Numbered from the stretch's first letter, positions 50,806 to 62,036 are shown. The stretch: DNA of 64,000 nucleotides from Pseudomonadota bacterium (GCA_018240785.1 JAFEFC010000036.1:186001-250000), one strand, 5' to 3'. Numbers and translations: made by a program. Notes: generated by a model from the sequence alone, not told the origin.

Positions 50806-50947
50806 TCGGCAAGGACGCGGTGGCGGACGGCGGACTGACACGCAGTGACGAGGTTGCGGCCAACGGGAGGTGCGGCATTGCGTCGCATGATCGGCTACAG
50901 GGGGTTCTTGCTATATTGCCCTGCCGACGAATAGCCAGGAATTCACG

Positions 50948-51928
50948 ATGAATGCATGTGCCAGACCCGCACTCCGCCCGCTCCTGCTCGCGCTCGCCGC
51001 AGCTTCGGCTTCACCGCTGGCGACGGCCTCATGCGGCCAGGCGTTCTGCTCGATCAACACCAACTGGCATGCGCAGGGGGTATGGACCGAACCTGGACTG
51101 CGGCTTGACCTGCAGTATCAGTTCATCGACCAGGACCAGTTGCGCCGCGGCTCGCACGAGGCCTCCGTCGGCGACGTTCCGCGCCATCATGACGAACTGC
51201 GCACGATCAACCGCAACTGGCTGGGCACGCTGGACTATTCGATCGACCCGCGCTGGGGCGTGTCGGTCACGATGCCGGTTACCAGCCGCAGCCATTCGCA
51301 CGTCCACAATCATCACGAAGACGATGGCAGCATCGCGCACGAGACCGAGGCCTGGAATTTCAGCCGCGTCGGCGACCTGCGCGTGGTCGGGCGCTACCAG
51401 TTCATGGGCGAGGGCCTGTCGCCGAGTGCCGGCGTCAACTTTGGCGTCAAGCTGCCGACGGGCAGCCACAAGGTCGAAAACGGCGATGGCGAGCGTGCCG
51501 AGCGTAGCCTGCAGCCCGGAACCGGCACTACCGACGCCATCGTCGGCGCCTGGTATCGGCTGCCGCTCAACGACGGTGATTCGGCGCTGTTCGCGCAGGC
51601 GATGGCTCAGGTGGCCGTAGGCCAGAATGACGGTTTCCGGCCCGGAAACCAGTACAGCGTCGATGTCGGCTGGCAGCGGCAACTGGCGCCGCAGTGGGCG
51701 GCCTTCGTGCAGGCGAACTTCCAGTTGCGCAGTCGCGATAGCGGCATCGACGCCGAGCCCGAGGACAGCGGTTCGCGCAAGCTGTTTCTCAGTCCCGGCC
51801 TGAGCTACGCGATCGCGCGCGATTTCCAGGTCTACGCATTTGCGCAGTTGCCCGTCCGTCAGCATGTCAATGGCGTGCAGCTCACGGCGGACTGGGCAGC
51901 GATGCTCGGCGTCAGCAAGTCGTTCTGA
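50948..51928 (+). CDS. Outer-membrane beta-barrel protein with a His-rich loop
   Basis: 326 residues with a signal peptide (LLLALAAASASPLATAS) and CGQAFCSINTNW after it. Alternating aromatic strands (LRLDLQYQFIDQD, WGVSVTMPVTSRS, LRVVGRYQFMGEG, GVNFGVKLPTGS) and the terminal Phe are typical of outer-membrane barrels. A loop reads SHSHVHNHHEDDG, which could bind a metal ion. It resembles the porin-like transporters of unknown substrate in Proteobacteria. It stands alone between terminator hairpin and the convergent recQ. Confidence 0.72.
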   Translation: MNACARPALRPLLLALAAASASPLATASCGQAFCSINTNWHAQGVWTEPGLRLDLQYQFIDQDQLRRGSHEASVGDVPRHHDELRTINRNWLGTLDYSIDPRWGVSVTMPVTSRSHSHVHNHHEDDGSIAHETEAWNFSRVGDLRVVGRYQFMGEGLSPSAGVNFGVKLPTGSHKVENGDGERAERSLQPGTGTTDAIVGAWYRLPLNDGDSALFAQAMAQVAVGQNDGFRPGNQYSVDVGWQRQLAPQWAAFVQANFQLRSRDSGIDAEPEDSGSRKLFLSPGLSYAIARDFQVYAFAQLPVRQHVNGVQLTADWAAMLGVSKSF

Positions 51929-52067
51929 GCCCGCGCTGCCGCTTGGTGGGCGATGCGGCCTGGTCATCGAACCAGGCCGGGCAGGCGATGGGGACGAAGG
52001 GACAATGCTGGGGCAGCCGCGTTCGGTGCGCGGCCTGGCGGGTGCGTCGTGAGGGGAAAGGCGGCGC

Positions 52068-53897
<1,830 letters not shown>

Positions 53898-53911
53898 TGG
53901 CCGCGATTCTA

Positions 53912-54400
53912 TCATCCGCCCCGGATCCGCCGGATCAGCGCGGTCGTCGAGCGCTCGACCTCGAACGGGATCGAATGCACCTCGCCGCCCCAGCCGCGCA
54001 CTTCGGGCGCGCCGACGATGTTCTCCGGCGTCCAGTCGCCGCCCTTCACCAGGATATCGGGACGCGCCTCGAGGATGCGCGCGATCGGCGTGTCCTCGTC
54101 GAACCAGGTCACCAGGTCCACGCTCTGCAGCGCTGCCATCACCGCGAGGCGGTCTTCGAGCGGATTCATCGGCCGATCGTCGCCCTTGCCCTGGCGCTTC
54201 ACCGATCCGTCGGTGTTCAGCGCCACCACCATCGCCGCGCCCAGTGCGCGCGCCTGCGCAAGGTAGGTGACGTGGCCGCGGTGCAGGATGTCGAAGCAGC
54301 CGTTGGTGAACACCAGCGGACGCGGCAGCGCGGCGACGCGTGCGGCAAGTTCCTCGGGCGGGCAAATCCTGGCTTCGAAGGCGGGGCGGGGGTAGGGCAT
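53912..54400 (-). CDS. rfaE2: D-glycero-beta-D-manno-heptose 1-phosphate adenylyltransferase
   Basis: A 162-residue nucleotidyltransferase making ADP-heptose for lipopolysaccharide inner core. [20 protein letters not shown] has the HxGH motif, and [30 protein letters not shown] and [17 protein letters not shown] are typical. The kinase half of the bifunctional HldE is absent, so another gene must supply it. It is upstream of recQ on the same strand with 14 bases between them. Confidence 0.93.
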   Translation of the reverse strand: MPYPRPAFEARICPPEELAARVAALPRPLVFTNGCFDILHRGHVTYLAQARALGAAMVVALNTDGSVKRQGKGDDRPMNPLEDRLAVMAALQSVDLVTWFDEDTPIARILEARPDILVKGGDWTPENIVGAPEVRGWGGEVHSIPFEVERSTTALIRRIRGG

Positions 54401-54568
54401 GGCAGCGCAAGTGAAAGACTCTGGCCGCGATTGTAGGCGAAGCCTGACTGCGGCCATGAGGGAACAGCTGTTTTTGCAAGGCAGCAAAAACGGCTGCGGG
54501 AAAACCCCGAATGAGGCGCCGAAGGCTGCGCGGCCCCTGCCGGCTAGCAGATGCTGCATTGCGACATA

Positions 54569-54582
54569 TTGATTTTTATCAA
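54569..54582 (+). promoter_or_regulatory. Perfect FNR/ANR binding site upstream of coxB
   Basis: TTGAT-TTTT-ATCAA matches the FNR-family consensus TTGAT-N4-ATCAA exactly. Its centre lies about 86 bases before the coxB start, in an AT-rich promoter region. It suggests oxygen-responsive control of the aa3 oxidase operon. Confidence 0.7.
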
Positions 54583-54661
54583 AAACCCATGTTGCGATCA
54601 TTAAATTCGCTATGGCACCATCGATCGAAATTGCTAATACTGCATCCGCCTGGGGGGAGTC

Positions 54662-55519
54662 ATGGGTCGTGCCGGTCGCATCGCAGCGTTATGCCTCGCC
54701 TCGTCTGTCTCGCTCGCGCACGCCGAGCCGCACGCCCGCTACAACCTGCAGCAACCAGTGACCGGGATCGCTGAGCAGATCAACGACATGCACACCCTGA
54801 TGCTGTTGATCTGCCTGATCATCTTCGTCGGCGTGTTCGGTGTGATGTTCTGGGCGGTGTTCAATCACCGCAAGTCCAAGGGCGCGGTCGCTGCCCATTT
54901 CCACGAGAACACCGCTGTCGAGATCGCCTGGACCATCATTCCGGTGCTCATCCTGCTCGGCATGGCCTGGCCGGCGACGAAGACGGTCATCGCGATGAAG
55001 GACACCTCCAACCCCGACCTCACGGTGAAGGCCACCGGCTATCAGTGGAAATGGGGCTACGACTACCTGCAGGGCGAAGGCGAGGGCATCCGCTTCCTGT
55101 CGGCGCTGTCCACGCCGCGCGAGCAGATTGAAGGCGGCGCGCCCAAGGGCGATGCCTACCTGCTGGAAGTCGACAACCCGCTGGTGGTCCCGGTCGGCAA
55201 GAAGATCCGCGTGCTGCTCACCGCCAACGACGTCATCCATTCGTGGTGGGTGCCCGCCTTCGGTGTGAAGCAGGACGCCATTCCCGGCTTCATCCGCGAC
55301 ACCTGGTTCCGCGCCGACAAGGAAGGGGTGTATCGCGGCAACTGCGCCGAACTCTGCGGCCGCGACCACGGCTTCATGCCCATCGTCGTGCAGGTGCTGT
55401 CAGCAGAGAAATACGCCGCCTGGGTTGCGGAACAGAAGGCCAAGGCTGCGGCAACTGCGTCTGCAGCGCCGTCCGCCGAGGCCGATTCCGCGCCCGCCAC
55501 TGCGCCGGACAAGGGCTAA
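54662..55519 (+). CDS. coxB: Cytochrome c oxidase subunit II
   Basis: A 285-residue subunit with signal peptide (AALCLASSVSLAHA), two membrane helices (MLLICLIIFVGVFGVMFW; IIPVLILLGMAWP) and a periplasmic cupredoxin domain. The copper A site is complete: WVPAFGVK with the His in VIHSWW, and CAELCGRDHGFM with two Cys, Glu, His and Met. ATGYQWKWGYDY is the aromatic electron-entry region. The C-terminal tail is Ala/Glu/Pro-rich and lacks a heme c domain. A GGGGGAG precedes the start. Confidence 0.97.
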   Translation: MGRAGRIAALCLASSVSLAHAEPHARYNLQQPVTGIAEQINDMHTLMLLICLIIFVGVFGVMFWAVFNHRKSKGAVAAHFHENTAVEIAWTIIPVLILLGMAWPATKTVIAMKDTSNPDLTVKATGYQWKWGYDYLQGEGEGIRFLSALSTPREQIEGGAPKGDAYLLEVDNPLVVPVGKKIRVLLTANDVIHSWWVPAFGVKQDAIPGFIRDTWFRADKEGVYRGNCAELCGRDHGFMPIVVQVLSAEKYAAWVAEQKAKAAATASAAPSAEADSAPATAPDKG

Positions 55520-55594
55520 GCTGCCGCCCCGGCACCTGCATCCAGCAACCGTCGCACTCGTCGCACTCGTCGCCATCCGCCAGGAGAACTTCGC

Positions 55595-57169
55595 ATGGCT
55601 GCCGTCACCCCGGATCAGTTGCATGGACATCACGCCCCCAGGGGCGTGATGCGCTGGCTCACGACGACCAACCACAAAGACATCGGCACGATGTACATGA
55701 TCTTCAGCTTCATCATGTTCCTGTCCGGGGGCGTGCTGGCGCTGACGATCCGTGCCGAACTGTTCAAGCCGGGGCTGCAGGTGGTGCAGCCGGAGTTCTT
55801 CAACCAGCTCACCACCATGCACGGCCTGATCATGGTGTTCGGCGCCATCATGCCGGCCTTCGTCGGCTTCGCGAACTGGATGATCCCGCTGATGATCGGC
55901 GCCTCCGACATGGCCTTCGCGCGCATGAACAACTGGAGCTTCTGGCTGCTTCCGCCTGCAGCGATCCTGCTCATCGGCTCGTTTTTCGCGCCCGGCGGCG
56001 CCACCGCCGCGGGCTGGACGCTGTATGCGCCGCTGTCGGTGCAGATGGGCATGGGCATGGACTTGGCGATCTTCGCCATCCACATCATGGGCGTGAGCTC
56101 CATCATGGGTGCCATCAACATCGTCGTGACGGTGCTCAACATGCGTGCGCCCGGCATGACGATGATGAAGATGCCTTTGTTCTGCTGGACCTGGCTCATC
56201 ACCGCCTACCTGCTGATCGCAGTGATGCCGGTGCTCGCCGGTGCAGTGACGATGATCCTCGCCGACCGCCACTTCGGCACCAGCTTCTTCAACGCCGCCG
56301 GCGGCGGCGACCCGGTGATGTACCAGCACATCTTCTGGTTCTTCGGCCACCCGGAGGTGTACATCATGATCCTCCCGGCCTTCGGCATCGTCAGCCAGAT
56401 CATCCCCACCTTCTCGCGCAAGCCGCTGTTCGGCTACGCGTCCATGGTTTACGCCACCGCCTCGATCGCCATCCTGTCCTTCGCAGTGTGGGCGCACCAC
56501 ATGTTCGCCACCGGCATGCCCGCCGCCGGCCAGCTCTTCTTCATGTACGCCACCATGCTGATCGCCGTGCCCACCGGCGTGAAGGTGTTCAACTGGATTG
56601 CCACCATGTGGCGCGGCTCGCTCAGCTTCGAACCGCCGATGCTATGGGCCACCGGCTTCATATTCGTGTTCACGATCGGCGGCTTCACCGGCCTCATCTG
56701 CGCCATCGCCCCGATCGACATCCAGGTGCAGGACACCTACTACGTCGTCGCCCACTTCCACTACGTTCTGGTCGCCGGTTCGCTGTTCGCGCTGTTCGCC
56801 GGCGCCTATTACTGGCTGCCCAAGTGGACCGGCCACATGCCCAGCGAATCCCTCGGCAAGCTGCACTTCTGGTGTTCGATGGTGTTCTTCAATCTCACCT
56901 TCTTCCCGATGCACTTCCTCGGCCTCGCCGGCATGCCGCGCCGCATCCCCGACTACGCGCTGCAGTTCGCCGACTTCAACGCCATCGCCAGCGTCGGCGC
57001 CTTCGGCTTCGGGCTGTCGCAACTGATCTTCATCGTCGTCGTCGTGAAATGCATCCGCGGTGGCGAACGCGCCGCGGCCAGGTCGTGGGAAAGCGCCGAA
57101 GGGCTGGAATGGACCGTGCCTTCGCCCGCGCCGCATCACACGTTCGAGGAAGCGCCGGTCGTCCGGTGA
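55595..57169 (+). CDS. coxA: Cytochrome c oxidase subunit I
   Basis: The 524-residue catalytic subunit has twelve membrane helices and binds heme a, heme a3 and CuB. Ligand motifs are FMLTTMHGLIMVFG-type (TTMHGLIMVFGAIM, heme a His), WFFGHPEVYIMILPAFG with the CuB His and cross-linked Tyr, WAHHMFATG (two CuB His) and VVAHFHYVLVAG (heme a3 and heme a His). It reduces oxygen to water and pumps protons. AGGAGAA lies before the ATG. Confidence 0.98.
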   Translation: MAAVTPDQLHGHHAPRGVMRWLTTTNHKDIGTMYMIFSFIMFLSGGVLALTIRAELFKPGLQVVQPEFFNQLTTMHGLIMVFGAIMPAFVGFANWMIPLMIGASDMAFARMNNWSFWLLPPAAILLIGSFFAPGGATAAGWTLYAPLSVQMGMGMDLAIFAIHIMGVSSIMGAINIVVTVLNMRAPGMTMMKMPLFCWTWLITAYLLIAVMPVLAGAVTMILADRHFGTSFFNAAGGGDPVMYQHIFWFFGHPEVYIMILPAFGIVSQIIPTFSRKPLFGYASMVYATASIAILSFAVWAHHMFATGMPAAGQLFFMYATMLIAVPTGVKVFNWIATMWRGSLSFEPPMLWATGFIFVFTIGGFTGLICAIAPIDIQVQDTYYVVAHFHYVLVAGSLFALFAGAYYWLPKWTGHMPSESLGKLHFWCSMVFFNLTFFPMHFLGLAGMPRRIPDYALQFADFNAIASVGAFGFGLSQLIFIVVVVKCIRGGERAAARSWESAEGLEWTVPSPAPHHTFEEAPVVR

Positions 57170-57362
57170 GCGGTTCAAGGATGAGGCCAGGCATGTCTCC
57201 GGAATATGTGACAAGAGAGCATCGATCGGGGCGGGGTATTCACAGAGCCGGCGAGGACTGTCCGAGCACCGAGCTTAGCGAGGGCGAGTTCCGCAGCCGA
57301 CGGCGTGAATGCCCCGTCTCGGTCGATGCGGATCGCAGGCACGGATGAACGGAGTCAATGAG

Positions 57363-57476
57363 ATGACCAAGTCTGACCGCCGCACCGCCAACCTCCGCAT
57401 GGGCCTGGTCCTGGCCGCGGTGGCGCTCGCCTTCTTCCTCTTCGTCATCCTCAAGTACAAGGTGTTCGGCCGATGA
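57363..57476 (+). CDS. Cytochrome oxidase small assembly protein (37 aa)
   Basis: A 37-residue membrane peptide, MTKSDRRTANLRMGLVLAAV as its first twenty residues, then a hydrophobic stretch ending KYKVFGR. It has one transmembrane helix with a basic N-terminus. Its stop overlaps the ctaG start (ATGA). Such peptides sit between coxA and ctaG in many Betaproteobacteria and are thought to assist oxidase assembly; the role is inferred from position. Confidence 0.8.
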   Translation: MTKSDRRTANLRMGLVLAAVALAFFLFVILKYKVFGR

Positions 57477-58072
57477 ATTCGCCAGCCGACAACGGCCTCG
57501 CCTCAGACAACCGGCGCCTGCTGCTGCGGCTGGCGCTGTCCGCGCTCGTCATGTTCGGCTTCGGTTTCCTGCTCGTCCCCTTCTACGAAAAGATCTGCGA
57601 CGCCACCGGCATCAACAACGTCCTACGCCCCGAAGCCGAAGCCGGCGCCCGCTTCGCGGCCGACGCCCCGCTCAACTCTCAGGTCGACGCCAGCCGCAGC
57701 ATCCTCGTCCAGTTCGACGCCAACCTGCACGACCTGCCGTGGCGCTTCCAGCCCGTGCAGCGTTCGGTGAGCGTGCACCCCGGGCAGCTCGTCCACGTCG
57801 AATACGAAGTCACCAACACTCGTGCTGAACCGATCACCGGCCAGGCCGTACCCAGCTACGGCCCGCAACTGGCCGGGCAATACTTCCGCAAGCTCGACTG
57901 CTTCTGCTTCGCGCAGCAGACCCTCGCGCCCGGTGAACGGCGAATCATGCCGGTCGTCTTCGTCGTCGATCCCGCGCTGCCGCCCGACGTCAATACCATT
58001 ACGTTGTCCTATACGTTCTTCGAGCTCAAGGGTCGCAGTGCCGCGAGCAGCGCAGGAGGAAGGGCGTCGTGA
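57473..58072 (+). CDS. ctaG: Cytochrome c oxidase assembly protein CtaG (Cox11 family)
   Basis: The 199-residue protein inserts copper into the CuB site of subunit I. It has one membrane helix (LALSALVMFGFGFLLVPFYEKICD) and a periplasmic domain with the copper-binding KLDCFCFAQQTL and FVVDPALPPDVNTITLSYTFFE. It is translationally coupled to the small assembly peptide before it and to DUF2970 after it (GTG start overlapping the stop). Confidence 0.96.
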   Translation: MNSPADNGLASDNRRLLLRLALSALVMFGFGFLLVPFYEKICDATGINNVLRPEAEAGARFAADAPLNSQVDASRSILVQFDANLHDLPWRFQPVQRSVSVHPGQLVHVEYEVTNTRAEPITGQAVPSYGPQLAGQYFRKLDCFCFAQQTLAPGERRIMPVVFVVDPALPPDVNTITLSYTFFELKGRSAASSAGGRAS

Positions 58073-58281
58073 CCGATGCCCCGCGGCGTGCCGGCTTCCT
58101 CGCCACGATGCGCGCCGTGCTGTGGTCGTTCTTCGGCGTGCGCAGGCGCCAGGCCTACATCGACGACGCGGGCTCACTCAACCCGCTCGCCGTTGTGGTG
58201 GCGGGCGTGCTGGCGGGGGCGGTGTTCGTGATCGTGCTGGTGCTGATCGTGCAGTGGATCGTCGGGGGCGCCGGCCTCTAG
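58069..58281 (+). CDS. DUF2970 family small membrane protein
   Basis: A 70-residue protein with RAVLWSFFGVRRRQAYIDD, the DUF2970 hallmark, and one membrane helix (LAVVVAGVLAGAVFVIVLVLIV). It starts with GTG at 58069, overlapping ctaG by four bases. It belongs to the cox operon of Betaproteobacteria and is probably an assembly or stability factor, although no function has been shown. Confidence 0.88.
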   Translation: MTDAPRRAGFLATMRAVLWSFFGVRRRQAYIDDAGSLNPLAVVVAGVLAGAVFVIVLVLIVQWIVGGAGL

Positions 58282-58381
58282 GAGCGGACCCGGCCGCGAG
58301 TCAAGGTTTGGGGTTGTGACGTATGAGGAGTCGCGGCAAGGTCCGCGCCGGCAGAGCAAAACTGAAATGGGAGGCAGCGTC

Positions 58382-59248
58382 ATGAACCGGGCTTCAGGCA
58401 TGCATGCAGGGGATCATTACTTCGTCCCCGAACCGTCGAAGTACCCCATCGTCGGCTCGGTCGCCCTGCTTCTGTTTGGCAGCGGTGCGGCCCTGTGGCT
58501 GAACGCGGTGCCTGCCGGGCGCTGGATGTTCTTCCTCGGCATCGCCACCCTCATCTTCATGATGTTCGGCTGGTTCGGCCAGGTCGTGCGCGAATCGCAG
58601 GGAGGACGCTACGGGCGGCGGGTGGACAAGTCTTTCCGCTGGTCGATGGGTTGGTTCATCTTCTCCGAAGTGATGTTCTTCGCGGCGTTCTTCGGCGCCC
58701 TGTTTTACGCCCGCGTGCTGTCCGTTCCCTGGCTCTCGTCGGGCGACAATGCCGCCCTGCTGTGGAATGGCTTCAGCGGCGCGTGGCCGACCGCCGGCCC
58801 ATACGCTGCCGACCCCTTCACGCCAATGGCCGCGTGGGGAATCCCGGCGATCAACACGCTGATCCTGTTGACTTCGGGCGTCACGCTCACCTTCGCGCAC
58901 TACGGCCTGCTCAACGGCAAGCGCGGTCAACTCAAGCTCGGGCTGGCCGTCACCATCGTGCTCGGCGCCATCTTCCTTGCGCTGCAGGCCTACGAGTACA
59001 TCCACGCCTATGAAGCGCTCAACCTGCGACTCGACAGCGGCATCTACGGCTCCACCTTCTACCTGCTCACCGGCTTCCACGGCATGCACGTCACGGTGGG
59101 CGCCATCATGCTCACGGTGATGCTGTTTCGCACCTTTGCCGGCCATTTCAGCCCGGAGCACCACTTCGGCTTCGAGGCCGCGGCGTGGTACTGGCACTTC
59201 GTCGACGTCGTGTGGCTGCTGCTCTTCGTCGTCGTCTATTGGCTGTGA
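58382..59248 (+). CDS. coxC: Cytochrome c oxidase subunit III
   Basis: A 288-residue membrane protein with seven helices: YPIVGSVALLLFGSGAALW, MFFLGIATLIFMMFGWFG, RWSMGWFIFSEVMFFAAFFGALFYAR, INTLILLTSGVTLTFAH, TFYLLTGFHGMHVTVGAIML and AAWYWHFVDVVWLLLFVVVYWL. The Glu in FSEVMFF and the His in GFHG are conserved lipid-pathway residues. It stabilises subunit I. The ATG at 58382 is preferred; an earlier one at 58316 is in the leader next to the half REP. Confidence 0.96.
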   Translation: MNRASGMHAGDHYFVPEPSKYPIVGSVALLLFGSGAALWLNAVPAGRWMFFLGIATLIFMMFGWFGQVVRESQGGRYGRRVDKSFRWSMGWFIFSEVMFFAAFFGALFYARVLSVPWLSSGDNAALLWNGFSGAWPTAGPYAADPFTPMAAWGIPAINTLILLTSGVTLTFAHYGLLNGKRGQLKLGLAVTIVLGAIFLALQAYEYIHAYEALNLRLDSGIYGSTFYLLTGFHGMHVTVGAIMLTVMLFRTFAGHFSPEHHFGFEAAAWYWHFVDVVWLLLFVVVYWL

Positions 59249-59254
59249 AAGCCG

Positions 59255-59452
59255 TCAGAGCCTGCCATCGATGAGCCCCGTCGCAAATCCCGCCATCAGC
59301 AGCGCGAACAGCGTCAGCGACAGGCCGACGCGGATCGCCAGCGCGCGCGCCACGCGCGTGCCGCCCTGTCCGCGGTCGCGCAGCAGGAACAGCAGCGCCG
59401 AGCCCAGGCTGGACACGATCAGGATGAGAAACAGGATGACGATGATGCGCAT
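59255..59452 (-). CDS. DUF2909 twin-transmembrane protein, opposite strand
   Basis: A 65-residue protein of two membrane helices, MRIIVILFLILIVSSLGSAL and IRVGLSLTLFALLMAGFATG, joined by a short basic loop. This is the DUF2909 family that regularly interrupts cox clusters of Betaproteobacteria on the opposite strand. It ends six bases after coxC and starts just before SURF1, so its promoter overlaps the SURF1 leader. Function is unknown. Confidence 0.85.
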   Translation of the reverse strand: MRIIVILFLILIVSSLGSALLFLLRDRGQGGTRVARALAIRVGLSLTLFALLMAGFATGLIDGRL

Positions 59453-59506
59453 GGCCGGGCTCCGGGCGGTGTCGCGCCAGTGTAATGTGCGGGCGGAGCA
59501 AGGCCA

Positions 59507-60331
59507 ATGAACCTGCAGGCCGCCGGCCGTTCCACCCATCGCGTGAGTCGCCGTGCTCCGCCCTCGCCGCCCGGCACGCCGCGTGAGGGACGGCGCGCGG
59601 GGCGCTCACTGACCGGCGCGCTGCGCACGGCGGTGCCCCTGGTGGCTGGCCTGCTGCTCGTTGCGCTGACGGTGTCGCTGGGCAACTGGCAGACGCGCAG
59701 GGCGCAGGAAAAGGCTGACCTGCAGCAACGCTTCAACCTGCTGGCGCGCGGCGGTCTTGTCGCAGCACGCGCCAGCGACCTGCCTGCCCCCGGCCAGCCG
59801 CTGCGTCTCGAAGGCGAGTGGCTGGCGCAGCACAGCGTCCTCCTCGACAACCGCACACAGGGCGGGCGTGCCGGCTACCACGTGCTGACGCCGCTGCGCC
59901 TTGCCGACGGCTCGGGCACCGTGCTGGTCAACCGCGGCTGGGTGGTGGCCGATGCCGACCGCAGCCGCTTGCCGGCCATCCTCACGCCGCCCGGGCCGCA
60001 GACCGTCGACGGCCGCATGCGCCCGTTCGAGGCCCGACCCTTCTCCCTGGGTGCCGACGTGGCGGACGGCCGCCGCTGGCAGCACCTTGATGTCGACCGC
60101 TATCGCCGCCTGCTCGGTGATGCGGCGGGCACGCAACTGGCCGGCTGGATGGTGCAGCAGACGTCTGGCGCTGTGGACGGCCTGTTGCGGGACTGGCCGG
60201 AACCTTTCATGGGCGCCGATCGCCACCGCGGCTATGCGCTGCAGTGGTACGCCCTTGCCGGCCTTTTTGCGGCGCTGACGGCTTGGTATGCGGGGCGCCT
60301 CCTGACGCGGAAATCCTTTCATGAACGATAG
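59507..60331 (+). CDS. SURF1 family oxidase assembly protein
   Basis: The 274-residue protein helps place heme a in subunit I. It has two membrane helices (VPLVAGLLLVALTVSLGNWQTRRA and ALQWYALAGLFAALTAWYAG) enclosing a periplasmic domain with the motifs GNWQTRRAQEK, GYHVLTPLRL, VLVNRGWV and RGYALQWYAL. The first 35 residues are basic and poorly conserved; a later start is possible. The next gene overlaps its stop by 11 bases. Confidence 0.92.
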   Translation: MNLQAAGRSTHRVSRRAPPSPPGTPREGRRAGRSLTGALRTAVPLVAGLLLVALTVSLGNWQTRRAQEKADLQQRFNLLARGGLVAARASDLPAPGQPLRLEGEWLAQHSVLLDNRTQGGRAGYHVLTPLRLADGSGTVLVNRGWVVADADRSRLPAILTPPGPQTVDGRMRPFEARPFSLGADVADGRRWQHLDVDRYRRLLGDAAGTQLAGWMVQQTSGAVDGLLRDWPEPFMGADRHRGYALQWYALAGLFAALTAWYAGRLLTRKSFHER

Positions 60332-60974
60332 CTTGAGCCTTGATCGCGCAGACGCGGCGGCGGACTTGCAGTCCCACACACCGGGCCAGCGGCGGCGCAG
60401 CCGCAGCACCTTGATCCTGCTCGCGATCGTCTGCGTGCTGCCGGTGCTCGCCTCCTATTTCACCTTCTATGTGTGGCAGCCACAGGGTCGGGTCAATCAC
60501 GGCACGCTGCTGGCTCCGGCGATGTTGCCGGCAACGGTGCTCGCTGGCGTGGGCGGGCAGGCCCCGCTGGCGCGTGCGGAGCTGGAGCGCAGATGGACGC
60601 TGGTGCTGGCCGCGCCCGCGGCCTGCGAGTCGGCGTGCGCGCGGGCGCTCTATGTGTCGCGCCAGGCGAGGCTGGCGCAGGCGCAGGATGCGGAGCGCGT
60701 CGCGCGCGTATGGCTCGTCACCGACTCTGGCACGCCTGCCGCCCCGGCGCTGTCCGGTCAGGAAGGCCTGCGCCTGGCGCGCGCCGATGCCGCCTGGCTG
60801 GCCGCGCTCGGCGTGGATGTGGATGCGGGGGCGGTGTTCCTCGTCGATCCGCTCGGCAACGTGATGATGCGTTTCGACGACGACTCCGACTCGATCCGCG
60901 CCGCACGCGGCCTCACCAAGGACCTGCAGCGCCTGCTGAAGTATTCCGCGCTCGGTCGTGGCGCGAAGGGCTAG
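60321..60974 (+). CDS. Membrane-anchored thioredoxin-fold protein of the cox cluster
   Basis: The 217-residue protein has a basic cytoplasmic N-terminus, one membrane helix (STLILLAIVCVLPVLASYFTFYVW) and a periplasmic domain shaped like SCO/thioredoxin proteins: RRWTLVLAAPAACESACARAL with two Cys, and VFLVDPLGNVMMRFD. The Cys spacing (CESAC) is the CxxxC of copper chaperones. It lies between SURF1 and ctaA as in many Betaproteobacteria, so a role in oxidase assembly is inferred. Confidence 0.85.
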   Translation: MNDSLSLDRADAAADLQSHTPGQRRRSRSTLILLAIVCVLPVLASYFTFYVWQPQGRVNHGTLLAPAMLPATVLAGVGGQAPLARAELERRWTLVLAAPAACESACARALYVSRQARLAQAQDAERVARVWLVTDSGTPAAPALSGQEGLRLARADAAWLAALGVDVDAGAVFLVDPLGNVMMRFDDDSDSIRAARGLTKDLQRLLKYSALGRGAKG

Positions 60975-60981
60975 GGCGGCC

Positions 60982-62025
60982 ATGGACCGCGCGCTGACGC
61001 TCTATCGCCGCCTTGTGCTGCTGGCGCTCGGCCTCACCGCCTGCGTGGTGGTGTTCGGCGCCTATGTACGGCTTTCCGACGCTGGCCTCGGCTGTCCCGA
61101 CTGGCCAGGGTGCTACGGCAAGCTCAGCCCCGCGCATGCGGCGGCGGAAATCCTCGATGCACACGAGGCCGCGCCGCACGGCCCAGTGAGCCTGCCCAAG
61201 GCCTGGAAGGAGATGACCCACCGCTACCTGGCGGCCAGCCTCGGCCTGCTGATCATCGGCGTCGCCTTTCTCGCCTGGCGGCTGCGCGGCCAGGCGACGG
61301 TATCCGCAAGGGTGGCCGGCCTGCTTGTCGGGGTGGTGGTGTTCCAGGGGCTGCTGGGCAAATGGACGGTCACCCTGCTGTTGAAACCGGCCATCGTCAC
61401 CGCCCACCTGCTGGGCGGCATGACGACGCTGGCCTTGCTCGCCTGGCTTGCGCTGCGCGCGATGGGTGTTGCGCGGCTGCAGGCCGGGGGGGTCGGTGGC
61501 GTTGCGCCTCGACTGTGCATGGCGGCACGCCTCGGCCTTGCGCTGCTGTTCGCACAGATCGCCCTGGGCGGCTGGACGAGCACAAACTACGCCGCGCTCG
61601 CCTGCACCGACTTCCCAACCTGCCACGGCAGCCTGTGGCCCCGCGCCGACTACGGCAACGCCTTCCATGTGGTGCGAGAGCTCGGCATGACGGCGGATGG
61701 CGAGTTGCTGTCGAATGCGGCGCTCACCGCCATCCATTGGGCGCATCGCATCGGCGCGGTGGTCGTCGGCACCGTGCTGCTGGCGCTGGGCTTCACGCTT
61801 GCCGGCCGGAAGGGGATGGAACGCCTCGGGCTTGCCCTCGCCGCCGCGCTGCTGCTGCAGGTGTCGCTGGGCGCTGCCAACGTCTGGCTGTCGCTGCCGC
61901 TGGGGCTGGCCGCCGCGCACAACGCGGGTGCCGTGCTGTTGCTGGCGCTGATGGTTTCGATCAACTACCGGCTGGCCGGCGCGCCCGCACGTGCGCGCCA
62001 CGGACTCGCCATTGTCACCGTATGA
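60982..62025 (+). CDS. ctaA: Heme A synthase CtaA
   Basis: The 347-residue membrane enzyme oxidises heme O to heme A. Eight helices are predicted. Motifs: [22 protein letters not shown] with the Cys pair, [18 protein letters not shown] (His ligand in THRY), VTAHLLGGM (His), [22 protein letters not shown] and [19 protein letters not shown] (His ligands). The start at 60982, eight bases after the previous stop, is preferred to the one at 60958. Confidence 0.95.
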   Translation: MDRALTLYRRLVLLALGLTACVVVFGAYVRLSDAGLGCPDWPGCYGKLSPAHAAAEILDAHEAAPHGPVSLPKAWKEMTHRYLAASLGLLIIGVAFLAWRLRGQATVSARVAGLLVGVVVFQGLLGKWTVTLLLKPAIVTAHLLGGMTTLALLAWLALRAMGVARLQAGGVGGVAPRLCMAARLGLALLFAQIALGGWTSTNYAALACTDFPTCHGSLWPRADYGNAFHVVRELGMTADGELLSNAALTAIHWAHRIGAVVVGTVLLALGFTLAGRKGMERLGLALAAALLLQVSLGAANVWLSLPLGLAAAHNAGAVLLLALMVSINYRLAGAPARARHGLAIVTV

Positions 62026-62036
62026 AGGAGCGTGCA

